Source: Ottelia alismoides (lineage: Eukaryota; Streptophyta; Magnoliopsida; Alismatales; Hydrocharitaceae). From it: a stretch of 64,000 nucleotides of DNA. This document shows, in pieces, positions 12,737 through 23,672 of this stretch; the stretch's first letter is position 1, and the number at the start of each line of letters is the position of its first letter. Position numbers and translations under genes: made by a program. The stretch is taken from positions 124,001 to 188,000 of the forward strand of contig JAZKJV010011616.1 in the NCBI GenBank assembly GCA_037367405.1. The letters are read 5' to 3'. The notes under the pieces are model-generated. The model was not told the DNA's origin. It ran no database searches and saw only the letters and a program-made list of their open reading frames with translations.

Positions 12737-14760
12737 TGAAAAGCGGAAAATCAGAGTTTCTAAAATAAGCTGACAAGACAGCTTCGCTTGTCGCTGAGGT
12801 GACTACTCATATCTCTCAGCTATTTCAACCATTAACCCATACAATAAATCAATCAAGAAAAATAGTGTGAATCAAAATTTATTATAGCCTACTAAAAATG
12901 TATAGTGACAAGCAAGTAGGTGTCGAACACAGGAAGAAATGGCATAGAGCAATGTGAATAGAAGAGAATCAAACACAATGTGCCTCTCAAATGCTTAGCC
13001 AAACTTTGGTTTTGGGTGGGCTTTTAATTTTGTATTTTTTTTTGTTTTCTATTTTATATTTTTTTAATTTGATATATTATATTTTCTTTTTATATTTTCA
13101 TTTTTTTATAATTCTTTTTTTTAAATATACAATATGGGATATATAAGGGTATATAAAGAATGTAAGCTAATATAATTATAAATACTAATTAAAAGAGTTA
13201 AAATAAAGTCAATAAAATGTTTTGGTGTTTTAAATATTTTTCTATTATTTTTTTGAGTTCTAAGAAATTTTGCTAGTTTTATATATTTTAAAGTCAAAAA
13301 TACCCTAAATCAAGGATTAAATAAAAATGTGAAATTGAAATGAAGAGTGAAAATAGCAAAAAAGGGTCCAAAATTCTTCAAATCAATTTTATAGATAGAT
13401 AATAAGATAAATAAAATTATATAATGGAGAAATGCGTTTTTGGTATTTTGGAATTTTAAATATTTTTAAACTGGATTTTGGAGTTTTTTTATTTTAATAA
13501 GTTTTCTTTTTCTAATTTTAGGGTTTTAAGTTTAAAGTTGCAAAAAATATAAATAAATACCACAAATATTTTTTGGATTTTTTCAAAAAAATTTTGTATT
13601 TTCTAGGGGCTTTATACTACAGACATGGCAAAATTGTGCTTTAAATGATTTTTAGAAAATAGTAAAAGTACCCATAAAATTAAAAAGCAAATTTGTACGT
13701 GAAAATACACTACAGCAGGCACCTAAGTCTATTTTTGGAGATTTTTTGGAACATAATAGATATTTATAAAAATTAGAGAACATGCACAAAATCATTGAAC
13801 TGGTAGGGGCATAAGTGCAAATAAAATAAGTGCGAGTATTACTATTCGAATATACCTAAACTTTATAATTGCAGTTCAAATTAAAAGCATCAAAAATAAA
13901 TTACAAAAGGATCAAACCTTCCTATAAAAAGGCACGTCTCATGTGGATGGCCACATGAGATGTGTTGGCACAGGACCTGAATGCAATTACAAGTAAGTAT
14001 GGGGCCCTTCTTGCAAATGTTCCAGAATATTTGTACAAATAAATTACAAGTTACTAAATAAAGTGGCAAAAATGCGGGGTATATGTTGCAAATTACCCCT
14101 GCTGAGGCATGATCGTGCAGTTGAGGGTCGTTCACTTGGACATGCATTGAAACCCGGTGCTGCGATGCCGGTTCACCTTGGATAGCGCTGATTAGATACC
14201 TGAAGATGATCGAATGGTGGAAGCACAAGGACATCAGAAATTAGCTATACGACTAAGGAGACAGAGCTTTATCCAACGGCACAGAGGGTATCTGGAAGAA
14301 CAACAGATGAACATGTCCCTGATGAGCTTCCATTGGTCGTTACTTCAAATCCTTTCATGCTCAGGAGCTCGAGAAGGGACTGAAATGCTCCTAGGGGTCT
14401 TTCGTGTCGACTGATGTCTTCAAAAATTGTCAGGACCTCGCGAGAGGTTCCAGCGATGTCCAAGACTCGGAGCTTGTTCCTAGACCTAGACGAGCCTCGA
14501 ATGTCTCCCTTTCCTTGCATACTCCTTACAGGAACTGGTTAAAACAAAAAAGGTGGAGCTAGGGATGCTCTTGGGGATGGAATAACGATGAGGATGGCAC
14601 GGATGGGAGTCTCCAATGCGTGGCGGAGGATGGAGACCCGATCTCCAAATTCTAGGCAGATTTGGATGGATGACATGGTGCGGATGAGCGGAAGGTGATG
14701 AGAAGGGAGATGAGGGTGATAGGGAAGGCGAAGAAGGAAGCTTCAGCCGATCGAAGTGGT
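12737..14760 (-). repeat. Truncated 5' LTR of element G
   Basis: Begins TGAAAAGCGG directly after the PBS remnant. The first 200 bp align with the PBS-side ends of LTRs D and F (for example the block 'atttattatagcctac...tcgaacacagg' near 12880-12930). An AT-rich part (13020-13860) and a GC-rich part follow. At about 14760 similarity in this orientation stops and sequence in plus orientation begins, so the distal half of the LTR is lost. The junction was judged by eye and may be off by about 100 bp. Confidence 0.6.
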
Positions 14761-15202
14761 CCAGACTAGCAATTCATCCATGTTCTTCCAAGGGACCCCT
14801 TAGTCGTCAAGTCGCCCAATTTGTGCAGCTACCATTCGATCAAGCACACCTCTGTTGTCATATCTACATGAGAGATCTAATCTCATATGTCCAGTCGAAC
14901 CGTCATCGTGCGACGTATACGTGATGCATGTCTAAGTGAAGATCCAGAATTGTCGATCGTGCATGTGGAGGGTATTTTACGCACACACCCTCCCGCTTTT
15001 GTTTTTAAAATTCAGTCTATAAACATGTTTCTATAGCATAGATATTTTTGTAATATGTGTATTTTAGTCCATGTACTTGTCATGTTTGCATTTAGTCCAA
15101 AGCCATGTTACCTCAAATGACCGTCCACATGGGGGAATTGAAATTTTTTCATTGAAGCCCCTGAGTTTCTTGTATTTCAGTTTAGTTCTTATTTTTGAAT
15201 TA

Positions 15203-15285
15203 GGGATTTTTACACCCATAACCCTGAGTAATTTCGTAATTACAATCATAACCCTGTGAAATCGTGAATTACACGAGAAACCCCG
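15203..15285 (+). repeat. Left terminal inverted repeat of the Pack-MULE
   Basis: About 83 bp, matching the reverse complement of 16693-16775 at most positions. It contains repeated 'cataaccctg' motifs. Weaker similarity continues some 50 bp inward. Confidence 0.92.
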
Positions 15286-15639
15286 GATAATCACTCCGTC
15301 TCACACCCATAACCCTCCGTTAGTTTCTCCATTAACTCAACCATATCATTGGGTTAATCTAACCCATGACCTATCCTACAGCTACTAAAAAGTTCAAAAA
15401 AAATAAAAAAAAACTTTACTCCCTCCTCCTTCCTTCCCCGACGCCTCCCCCCTCACTCCTGTTGCTCCGCCTCTGCCCTCCACCCTCCTCTCCTCTAGCT
15501 CATCCCCTTCCCTGTCTTTCTCTTCCAGGTCATGGCCACCCCTCCCCTTCTTCCTCCTCTAGCTCGCCCCACCTCCACCTACCCCTCCTCTTATTGCTCC
15601 TCCAGCTCGCCCCCTCCCCTTCTTCCTCCTCCACTCATC

Positions 15640-16500
15640 CTCTGCATGTCATGTACGTCACCAGCTCCGGTGTCTTCCCCTTCTGCAACATACTATCCAG
15701 CACCTCTGCTGCCTTGTCAAACCTCCCTTCCAATGATAGCTCATTCATCACGGATGCGAGAACCTTCATGGTTGGCACGGACCCCTTCCTCACATCTCCC
15801 CCAACAGCCTCAACCCGTTATCCACTCTCCCCTCCTTTACCAGCCTCTCCATAAAGCACCTGTAAGCCTTCTCCCAAGGCTCGTACCCACACTGTGACAT
15901 TTCGTCACACAGCTTACGTGCACCATCACCTACCCACACTTCGCATAAGCCATGCCATCACATTCGCATCGGGGCACACACCGGACTCCACCATCACCTG
16001 CACGAGGTTCTTGATGGAGCGGAGGCACATAAACTATGATTTTGATAGGTCAAATTACAAGAGGATTGCATCGAGGACAGCGGTGTAGGTCTCGGTAGTA
16101 GGGTCACGATTGCGGTCGAGGTGGAGCATGCCATTGAGGATGTCGAGGGTAGATAAGAGGGGCACAGAAAAAGCAGACGACGTCATGGAAGAGACTGTGC
16201 TCGACGTTGGGGCAGGCGTCGGAGAGGATGGCGTCGACGAGGTAGTCAACGCTGGTGAAGCGACGGTGGGAGACAAGGATCCGGATCATGAGGTGGTAGG
16301 TGGTAGAGGTGTGGCGGTAGTGGATGCGGGAGGTGGCGAAGTTGAAGAGGGCGGAGGCGGCGGAGGGAGCGGAGGGCGAAGGTGACGTCGGAGGGGGTAA
16401 AGTTGGCAGGGAGGGAGGGGAGAGGGTGGTGGTCAGTAGGAGCTGGATGCAGGGAAGGAGGAGGAGTGCTGCCGTGAATGCATGGGGCTTCCGCAGGGGG
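15640..16500 (-). pseudogene. Captured PPR-protein gene fragment
   Basis: On the minus strand, conceptual translation in pieces gives segments typical of plant pentatricopeptide-repeat proteins. From about 16430 down these are FTPSDVTFALRSLRR, TYHLMIRILVSHRRF, PTTETYTAVLDAIL, NLVQVMVESGVCPDANV, KLCDEMSQCGYEPWEKAYR and GRFDKAAEVLDSMLQKGKTP. PPR proteins bind organellar RNA one base per repeat in mitochondria or plastids. Here the frame changes several times and stops occur, so this is a captured, non-functional copy inside the MULE. No introns are obvious. The G-rich purine tract at 15420-15640 (minus strand) is low-complexity. Overlapping plus-strand ORFs are shadows of this segment. Confidence 0.75.
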
Positions 16501-16692
16501 GAGCTTCTAGGAGCTCTGCGTGGGGAAGTAGGGGAGGTGGGAGGTGGGTCGTTGTTAGATCAGTGGACTATTTTGTAAGTATAATTCAGTTTAAGTGGTA
16601 AAATCGTCAAAATTTAACATATTCCGTCAAGGAATGGGGAGAATGGACGGAGGTGAACACAGGGTCATGTTATGTAAGAGTTAACCACTACT

Positions 16693-16775
16693 TAGGGTTC
16701 CTCGTGTAATTCGCGATTATACAGGGTTATAAATGTAATTACGAAATTACTCAGGGTTATGGATGTAAAAATCCC
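16693..16775 (-). repeat. Right terminal inverted repeat of the Pack-MULE
   Basis: Reverse complement of 15203-15285 with few mismatches, ending TAAAAATCCC and followed at once by the target duplication TTTGAATTA. Confidence 0.92.
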
Positions 16776-18059
16776 TTTGAATTACTAGTGTAATATTTTT
16801 CAGAAAAATTACATCTAGCTCCCTAGACTTTGTACTAATGGCAAAAGTACCACTCCATGTATTGTTTATTAGATATTATTTAGAAAAAATGTATTTTTGG
16901 ACTTAACTTACTTTGAGGTGTTCGGATCTAGTTCAGAAACTTTAATTATTTCCATAAATACCCCTACTAGTATGTATTTTCTTTTTGCTAATTTTATTTT
17001 GTGAAAAGTAGCTCCAGGTCTTTACGAATTAGTGGAAAATTCCTATAAATACTTGATATACCTATCTATCGCATATATTTCTTGTTAGGTATTTTGAGGT
17101 TATTTTCTATTTATTAAAAATTGAAAACCAAGCTATTTATCGTTGTTTGCATTTAAGAATACATAAAAAATATAGAAAGGTTTCGAAAAATTATAAAAAA
17201 ATTTATGTTTTGTTTATTACTATGTTGATAGCATGCAAACCTAAAATCATTAAAAAAGGAAAAGAAAATAACTAAAAATTAAAAGGTTCCTAAAGCCTTA
17301 TAAAATTTCGGAAATAATCAAAAAATGTGTGTTCTATTTTTGAATTTTGTTCACTATATTTATTATATATAAAAAATAGTTTTAGAATAATTTGAGCTAT
17401 TTATTCAATGTTTTGCCTTATTTATTTAATTGAAAATACAAAAAATAGTAAAAATTAAAAGAAAAATACCAAAAATAAAGAAAACATAAAAAATCTAAAA
17501 ATATTTACTTTTGAGGATTTTGAGTATTTATAGTTATATTTGTAAAATATAAAAGCTAGTTAAACATATATAGCTATTTATATTTCTATTATAATTATTA
17601 ATTATCATAAAAACTAAAAATCGGAAAATTCAAAAAGATAATAAAAATATAAAATTAAAACTGAAAAATAAAAACAAAATTTCAAAAAAAATAGATTGGT
17701 AAAAACCCATAAAAATTCAAAAAACTATAAAAACCACAAAATCATTTATTGTCTTCTTTTAACCAAGTTTGATTGTCTATTCTCCATTGTCCATGAGTAC
17801 GACCCCAACTGCACTTGTCCACTATACATTTTACTATGGGGTATAATAAATTTTTGACCCGTTGCATAATTGATTTATTTCTTGTGTGGGTTAATTATTG
17901 ATTGACCACGTGGTCTTGAGAGCGGTCGCCTCAATGATATTTTATCTTCGCTCTCCACGAGGATATTATTTTAGACCCATGCAAAACCAGTGTCTTAGTA
18001 GTATGTGAGCTTGAGATGTTTGGGAAATATGAATGTGACTTTTTGACTAAAATCAAAGA

Positions 18060-19880
18060 CATCGATCTATTGCTGGATGTTAACTAAACACAGTAATTCC
18101 TTTCCACTACGGAAGATCTGGACAACATGGTCGAATTCACTGAAGCATTTGATGCCTAGATTTCTGCTGATGGATACCCTGAGATGATTACACAACCAAG
18201 CTTGTTTTAGCATGATGATTTAATCATTGATCTTTGTGATGCTCTTATTCTGAAATTGAATACATTGTAGTTGACAACAAAATGACGAAAGAACTGACAC
18301 CTATCACAATTGCTGAGGCTGCCACCACGCCGACTCCTACATAACTAGAGCTCAAGCCTCTTCCCTCAAACATGAAATATACCTTCCTTGCAGGTGAACC
18401 TGGCATGCATCCAGTCATTATAAATTCTCATCTGACCAAAGAATAAGAATCTCATTTGCTTGAGGTTCTTAAAAGAAATAGCAAGGAGATAGGTTGGAAT
18501 ATCTCAGATCTCAATGGGATAAATTCTTCACTTTGCTCACATCACATCTATCTTGAAGAAGACAGTAAACCCTCCTGGGAATTTCAGCATAGATTGAACC
18601 CCAGACTGCGGGAGGTGGTCATGAAAGAGATTACCAAGTGGTGTGATGTGGGATTTATCTATCCGATCTCCAACTCCAAATGGGTGAGTCCCCTGCACGT
18701 AGTGCCCAAGAAATCCGGGATCGACATCATCTCAAATGATAAAGGAGAGAAGATTATAACCTGAATGTCGACTTCATGTCACATCTGTGTGGACTACAGA
18801 TGCTTAAATCTTGCAACCAAGAAGAACCATTTCCCACTGCCCTTCATCTACTAGATAGTTGAAAGACTGGCCGTGAAAGAATACTTTTGCTTCTTGGACA
18901 GTTACTCTGGGTATAATCAAGTCATTTGCCATCGCTCCATAAGATTAGGAGAAAATTACCGTCACCTATCCATTCGAGACATATGTCTTTAGAAGAATGC
19001 CCTTTGGATACTACATTCCAAAGATACATGTTGGTGGTATATGCTTATATGGTCAGTAGTTTTCTCGAAGTTTTTATGGATGACTTCTTGGTCTACGGAG
19101 ACAGCTTTGACCAATGTTTGGGTTATTTAGAACAAGTACTGAAAAGATGTTGCGAGGCGAACCGTGTCATCTCGTGGGAAAAAAGTCACTTCAAGGTGGA
19201 TAAAGGCATTTTAATAGGTTACATGATCTCCAAGCATGGTATTGAGGTTAACATAGCCTAGGTAGATGTGATTTCAAAACTCGATCCACCATAAATCTGA
19301 AGCAAGTCTGGTCATGCCTGGATCTTGTGGGTTTCTACAGAAAATTCATTAAAGACTTTATCAAGATTGCTCGGTCACTGACCGAGCTACATGGTAAGGA
19401 GGCCAATATTGTGGTCGATGATCGGGTCCTCCAATCCTTCAATCTACTGAAGGATTTAGTTACACATGCTCCTCCAGCCACCCGATTGGTCTCTACCTTT
19501 GAGATCATGACAGATACCTCCGATTTCACAATTGGTATTGTGCTAGGAAAAATACTAGATGGGTTACCATTTGCAATTTATTATGCTTGCAGAACCTTAG
19601 ATGAGGGCCAGAAGAACTACATAGTAAAAGAGAAAGAGCTGCTAGACATGGTTTTTGCCTTAGAAAAGTTCAGATCACATCTTTGGGATCCAATGTTATC
19701 ATCTATACAGATCACTCTTCCATCAAGTACTTATAGAGCAAGAAGAATGCCAAACCTCGTCTAATCAGATGGATCCTTCTACTTTAGAAATTTGACCTTG
19801 AAATCCATGACAAGTCTGGAGTCAAAAATGTAGTGACAAATCATCTTTCTAGAATTGTCGAAGTTGAAACTCCTAACTAG
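18060..19880 (+). pseudogene. Element E pol remnant: linker, reverse transcriptase and RNase H
   Basis: The linker between protease and RT is seen near 18130-18420 (LELKPLPSNMKYTFLA). The RT begins near 18456, with FIYPISNSKWVSPLHVVPKK near 18650-18710 and the catalytic FMDD box at 19073-19084 followed by FLVYGDSFD. RNase H follows from about 19327, with FYRKFIKDF at the RT/RH boundary and IMTDTSDF holding an active-site aspartate. These enzymes would copy element RNA into DNA. Stop codons and frame changes occur at about 18764, 18850, 19261 and 19764, so the chain is broken. Gag, PBS and most of PR upstream are deleted. Closely related to the pol of element C. Confidence 0.85.
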
Positions 19881-21200
19881 AATTCCATTCCCATTACAAA
19901 GACATTTTCATATGAGGTAATTTTATTTATCACCTCTCTCCCCTGGTATGCTGACATCGTCAAATCCCTAGTCTCCAAAAAATTCCATCGGATTAGTCGA
20001 AGATCAAAGTTGACAAACTCTTGGTAGACATCCATTTTTACCAGTGGGAGTATCCACATCTATTCTAAGACGGAGCAGATTGCATATGGAAGAAGTGTAT
20101 ACCTCAAGAGGAGACCACATGTGTCCTTGACCACCGTCACAAGCTTGAAGTCGGTGGACACCATTCTGGAAAGATAATGATAGCAAAAATACTTCAATGT
20201 GGATTCTAGTGGCCAAGTTTATTCAAGGATGTGGCATATTATATCAAGAAATGTATTGATTATTAACGAATGACTGGAAACGTCAGCATGAGATATAAAA
20301 TACCTTCGAAATACATTTTGATCTCATACGTCTTCGATGTATGGGGCATCGATTTTATGGGCCATTTTCCCAACAATTAGGGATTTGAAAACATCCTGCT
20401 GGTTTTCGACTATGTAAGCAAATGGGTGGAGGCAATCCCCGCTCGAGCCGCAGAAAGTCACACCATTTGTCGATTTATGAAGGACAACATCATCTTGTGG
20501 TTTGGGACTCTGGAAATTCTCATATCAAATAGGGGGAGCCATTTTGTAAACAAATTGGTCAAGTAGTTGACAAAAGATTACGACATTGAACATCGTGTTG
20601 CAGCACCGTACCTCCCACAACCCAATAGCTTGGTTGAATGCTCAAACTGGGAGACCAAGACTATCCTGCATAAGCTTGTATGACCAGACAGAAAGAATTG
20701 CTCACAGTTATTTGATTCGGTTCTTTGGACATATCGCATAGCTTCCAAGTCTCTTCTCGGTATGTCTCCCTACCACCTTATTTATGGAAAGCCATGTCAC
20801 TTTCCTGTGGATTTAATTCACAAATTGAGAATTGAATATGTGCAACTTGGATTCCGATAAAGCTGGGAAGAATCACAAATTTGATATGAATGCCTCTAGA
20901 ATTCCGAGACTACGTATATGACAACAGCCTTATTTACAAGGAGGAAGTCAAGAAATAGCATGATAAACACATCCGAAGAAAGACTTTCAAGCATGGATAG
21001 AAGGTGTGGTTGTTCAATGCGAAGTTGAAAATCTTTCCAGGAAAACTGAAAAGCAAATGGACTGGGTCATTCATTGTGAAAACTATGAATGACAATGGAA
21101 GACTCTTAATATCTGAATTGTCACCGCACAACTGTTTGTAGGCAATGGACAGTTGCCGAAATCGTATATAGAGCATGACACATTCATGTTTGTTGTTGAT
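19881..21200 (+). pseudogene. Element E integrase remnant
   Basis: Integrase inserts the element cDNA into the genome. Visible parts: GIDFMGHFPN with the first core aspartate near 20345, FDYVSKWVEAIPARA near 20410, ISNRGSHFVN near 20522-20551 and LVECSNWETKTI near 20632-20660 holding the catalytic glutamate. The second core aspartate is replaced: the codon at 20528-20530 is aat (Asn) in a position where relatives have Asp. Downstream is the conserved region with YGKPCHFPVDL near 20785. Many stops are present. The C-terminal part matches element C up to about 21190. Confidence 0.8.
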
Positions 21201-21365
21201 TATATTCAAGTGATTTTTTAAGATGAGCTCACGAATACAGATGGATCAGATACTTGAGCTAAAAATCACAAAAATAAAAATTTCTTTTCTTCTTTTCTTA
21301 GTTTCTTATTTTCCTTTTCTTTTTTCTAATTCTTCAAAAAAGGTGTACATCCCTTTCATTGATGT

Positions 21366-21740
21366 TATACTTAGGACATACTTTGTCCTAAGTATAGGGG
21401 GGATGAGTACCCCGAGTTGTTTATTCATTGATCCCTCACATGTTTCCTCAACTCTTGATATTTTGTCTATACTTAGGGACACTTTACCCTAAGTACGGGG
21501 GAACAGGTCGAGCCGATGATTTCGTACATTCCCACCCTTGACCCTTCGGGCCTTTGTGTACAATTTGCTATACTTAGAATTATTTCATCCTAAGTATAGG
21601 GGGACGATCGATTTCTCATTCTTTGATTCTTTAGTCATTTTAGTATAGGCTTTTCTATTCTTAGTACGAGTTATGTATTCCTTTTTTCTCTCTAATCTAG
21701 GAGGGCATAACTCAAGCTAAGTATAAGGGGGTTGTATATA
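21366..21740 (+). repeat. Array of PPT-like hairpins in the 3' region of element E
   Basis: Three hairpins each pair an arm like ctatacttagg with its complement cctaagtatag, and each is followed by a G run. The arms are 21366-21378/21384-21396 (13 perfect bp, then GGGGGG), 21470-21478/21487-21495 (9 bp, then GGGGG) and 21568-21577/21590-21599 (10 bp, then GGGGG). A fourth, unpaired copy, ctaagtataaggggg, is near 21717. The 3' arm plus G run reads like the PPT sequences beside the LTRs of C and A. Similar hairpins lie at the matching place in elements C and A. Confidence 0.85.
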
Positions 21741-23660
21741 CATTGTTTATACTTTTGCCATAACTCGAACTTTCGTATTTTCAATATTATGGCTAATTAA
21801 TAAAATATAGAAAATTATTTTTTACATACAAGTAATAAATTAGGTTAAAAATATTTTGCAAATGAATTGAAAAATGTCAAAAATTCTTTTTTAGAACTAT
21901 TTGATAACTTTTGCAAAATGTAATTAAACCTTTGTAAAAAAACTTTTGTTTGTAAAAATCTCTTTTATTTATGTAAATAAAATTTTTGAAAATCTCTTTG
22001 CAAATGATTGAAAAAATGGGTGTAAATATCTTTTGGAAAAATGTATACATATTGTTTGAAAAATCTTTGCAAAATAATTTTCAAATTTTGTAAATGTTTT
22101 TAAAAAATATTTGTTAATTTATTTGCAAAAATAAGTTTTGAAAATCTTTACGAAAGTGATTTCAAATGTTTTGAAGACCTTGTGTAAATAATAGCTCAAA
22201 AAGCCTTATAAAACTTGTATAAAAATCCTATAAATAATTACTAACACTCAACTTGTAAATTCTCTATGTAAAAATGCACTTCTAACTCCTATAATAAGAT
22301 ATGCACTTCTGCATTAATAGTTGTACATATTCCTTTTACTAACCTTTATTTAAAAATCCGTAAAATTTTGCAAAATTCAAAACCCGGAAAAATTTGCAAA
22401 AATCTTTTCATAAACCTTCATATAATTTTGCAAAATTCCACAAATCTATAAAAAGTTCAAATAGAAAATAGTTTCACAAAAAAATTTTCTTTTGCATTGC
22501 ATAGCATCAGTGATTTTCATAATGATTAGGGCATATGAACAAGTTTGAATTAAAGTATGAATATCGGAGCTTGGTATATCATTTAATATACATAATTTTA
22601 GAGGAACCCATTAAGGACTGGAATTGGGATACTTCAAGTCACCATGACATAATTCTTTAGATTCTATAAGACTATGTTCATTAGTCAATTCATTGTGTCT
22701 AACTAGAACCCTTCATATCATCCGTAAGACTCTTGAGATAGTGGCTTGATTAGAAACCTCACACTTAACACTTATCTCAACCTAGATGATTATTTAAAAA
22801 TCTTAAAGTCTAAGTCAGGATAATGATGGGTCGCTTCGTCAAGGGTGGATAGAAACCATTCTAGGGGATTACCAAAACTGGTACTCTAACACATTTCTTC
22901 AGGTAGCTATGATATCTAAAGACCAGAGACTGTATTGAGACAATGCTTCGAATGAGGAAGGGTCTATTGATGTAACTTTTTTCAAGATCCCAAAACATGG
23001 GCAGACCAAAAGACTCTATATCCATCAAGGCACAAATAAGAATACAGTACAATGGAAAGTGAATGAAAAATACAAAGAAGAAGCATACACCAAAAATTAC
23101 ACAAAAATATGAGCTTCCAGAAAAAGCATGCTTCTTGGTGAGGACTCGGTTACACCGACCATGCTTCACAAGGGAATGAAGGCTACACTGGCCCATTCCC
23201 AATTCTTTTCCCATTATTATAGATTCTCCCCCATTTGATTGTAAATACCAACAGCACCTAACCTTAGAAGGAAATATATGTCTCCATGAGGATGAGCTAC
23301 CAAGAGAACCAACTCTTTTATTGTTCAGTGGTTTGTCTTGGAAGAGTTGAAAACTTCACACGCATGGATCTGTCATTTTAAAATAGAAAGAGTATGCGAC
23401 TGAGAGAATGACTCTGACTTGATGGTGAAGATAACTGGATGAAAGGATAATGGAACCTACGGGTTGTTGTACCAAATTTCCTAATCTTGATGCGATTCTG
23501 AACAAACCCAAAATCCAAAGGTCTTAGTTGAGCTCCAAACACTGATTTTTAATAAGACAAGTTTTAAAGTCAAAAATCATTACAAGTTCTTTCTTTTTCT
23601 TTTCTTTATTTTCTTTTATGCACTTATAGACATAAGTGTTTGATAGGGACTAGCAATGGT
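21741..23660 (+). other. 3' non-coding region of element E
   Basis: No sense-strand gene is visible. The part 21780-22480 is very AT-rich. The part 22500-23660 aligns, in the same sense relative to the element, with 44760-43740 of A and 31000-29990 of C. The best-kept block is 22900-23060, matching 44290-44460 of A on the opposite strand. Between pol and the 3' LTR some Athila-like elements carry an env-like gene; none is seen here. Confidence 0.6.
22861..23214 (-). CDS. Possible antisense ORF in the 3' region of element E (117 codons)
   Basis: An open frame on the strand opposite to the element. Its middle has a hydrophobic run (near residues 36-60) that could span a membrane. Its later half resembles an ORF at 44288-44503 that is likewise antisense to element A: both contain DIESF and, further on, an aromatic/Arg-rich stretch. 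The DNA is conserved as a block, so the shared reading frame may only reflect DNA conservation. I do not recognise a family. Could equally be non-coding. Confidence 0.2.
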   Translation of the reverse strand: MGKELGMGQCSLHSLVKHGRCNRVLTKKHAFSGSSYFCVIFGVCFFFVFFIHFPLYCILICALMDIESFGLPMFWDLEKSYINRPFLIRSIVSIQSLVFRYHSYLKKCVRVPVLVIP

Positions 23661-23672
23661 AAGTACATGGGG
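23661..23672 (+). other. Degenerate PPT of element E
   Basis: aagtacatgggg directly before the LTR start at 23673; compare aagtatagggggg in the hairpins upstream. A polypurine tract primes plus-strand synthesis. Assignment rests on position and resemblance. Confidence 0.55.

Larger units (their letters stand above)
3712..14760 (-). mobile_element. Element G: decayed Athila-like retrotransposon, interrupted
   Basis: Reading right to left on the minus strand: truncated 5' LTR (12737 to about 14760), PBS split by solo LTR F (8907-12725), leader (8892-6671), gag (6670 to about 4171) and start of the protease (about 4170-3712). A' is inserted at 3711/3712 within the protease. Pol and the 3' LTR are not in the window. 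The 5' LTR ends abruptly against the oppositely oriented LTR of element E. Confidence 0.75.
15203..16775. mobile_element. Pack-MULE (Mutator-like, non-autonomous) with captured PPR fragment
   Basis: A 1573-bp element with long terminal inverted repeats of about 83 bp starting GGGATTTTTACA at each end. It is flanked by a perfect 9-bp target duplication, TTTGAATTA (15194-15202 and 16776-16784), the hallmark of Mutator-like elements. It encodes no transposase, and the interior is much more GC-rich than its surroundings and carries a broken pentatricopeptide-repeat gene segment on the minus strand. It sits inside the 5' LTR of element E. Confidence 0.93.
14761..17992 (+). repeat. 5' LTR remnant of element E
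   Basis: It aligns with the E 3' LTR: 14940-15200 with 26010-26220, 16800-17560 with 56900-57760, and 17760-17950 with 63820-63960. Its end, a block around 'ggttaattattgattg', is the reverse complement of the PBS-side ends of LTRs D, F and G, so all are one LTR superfamily. The Pack-MULE at 15203-16775 is inserted in it. The beginning is lost at the junction with G. The stretch 16785-17760 is AT-rich LTR sequence without genes. Confidence 0.65.

Noticed and set aside
15366..15897. Plus-strand ORFs rich in Pro, Ser and Leu
   Set aside because: They are antisense to the captured PPR segment and its purine-rich flank inside the Pack-MULE.
21366..21740. Hairpins as MITEs or rho-independent terminators
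   Set aside because: They have no terminal repeats with target duplications, and bacterial terminators do not apply in a plant genome. Occurrence at the same site in three elements points to an element-borne module.
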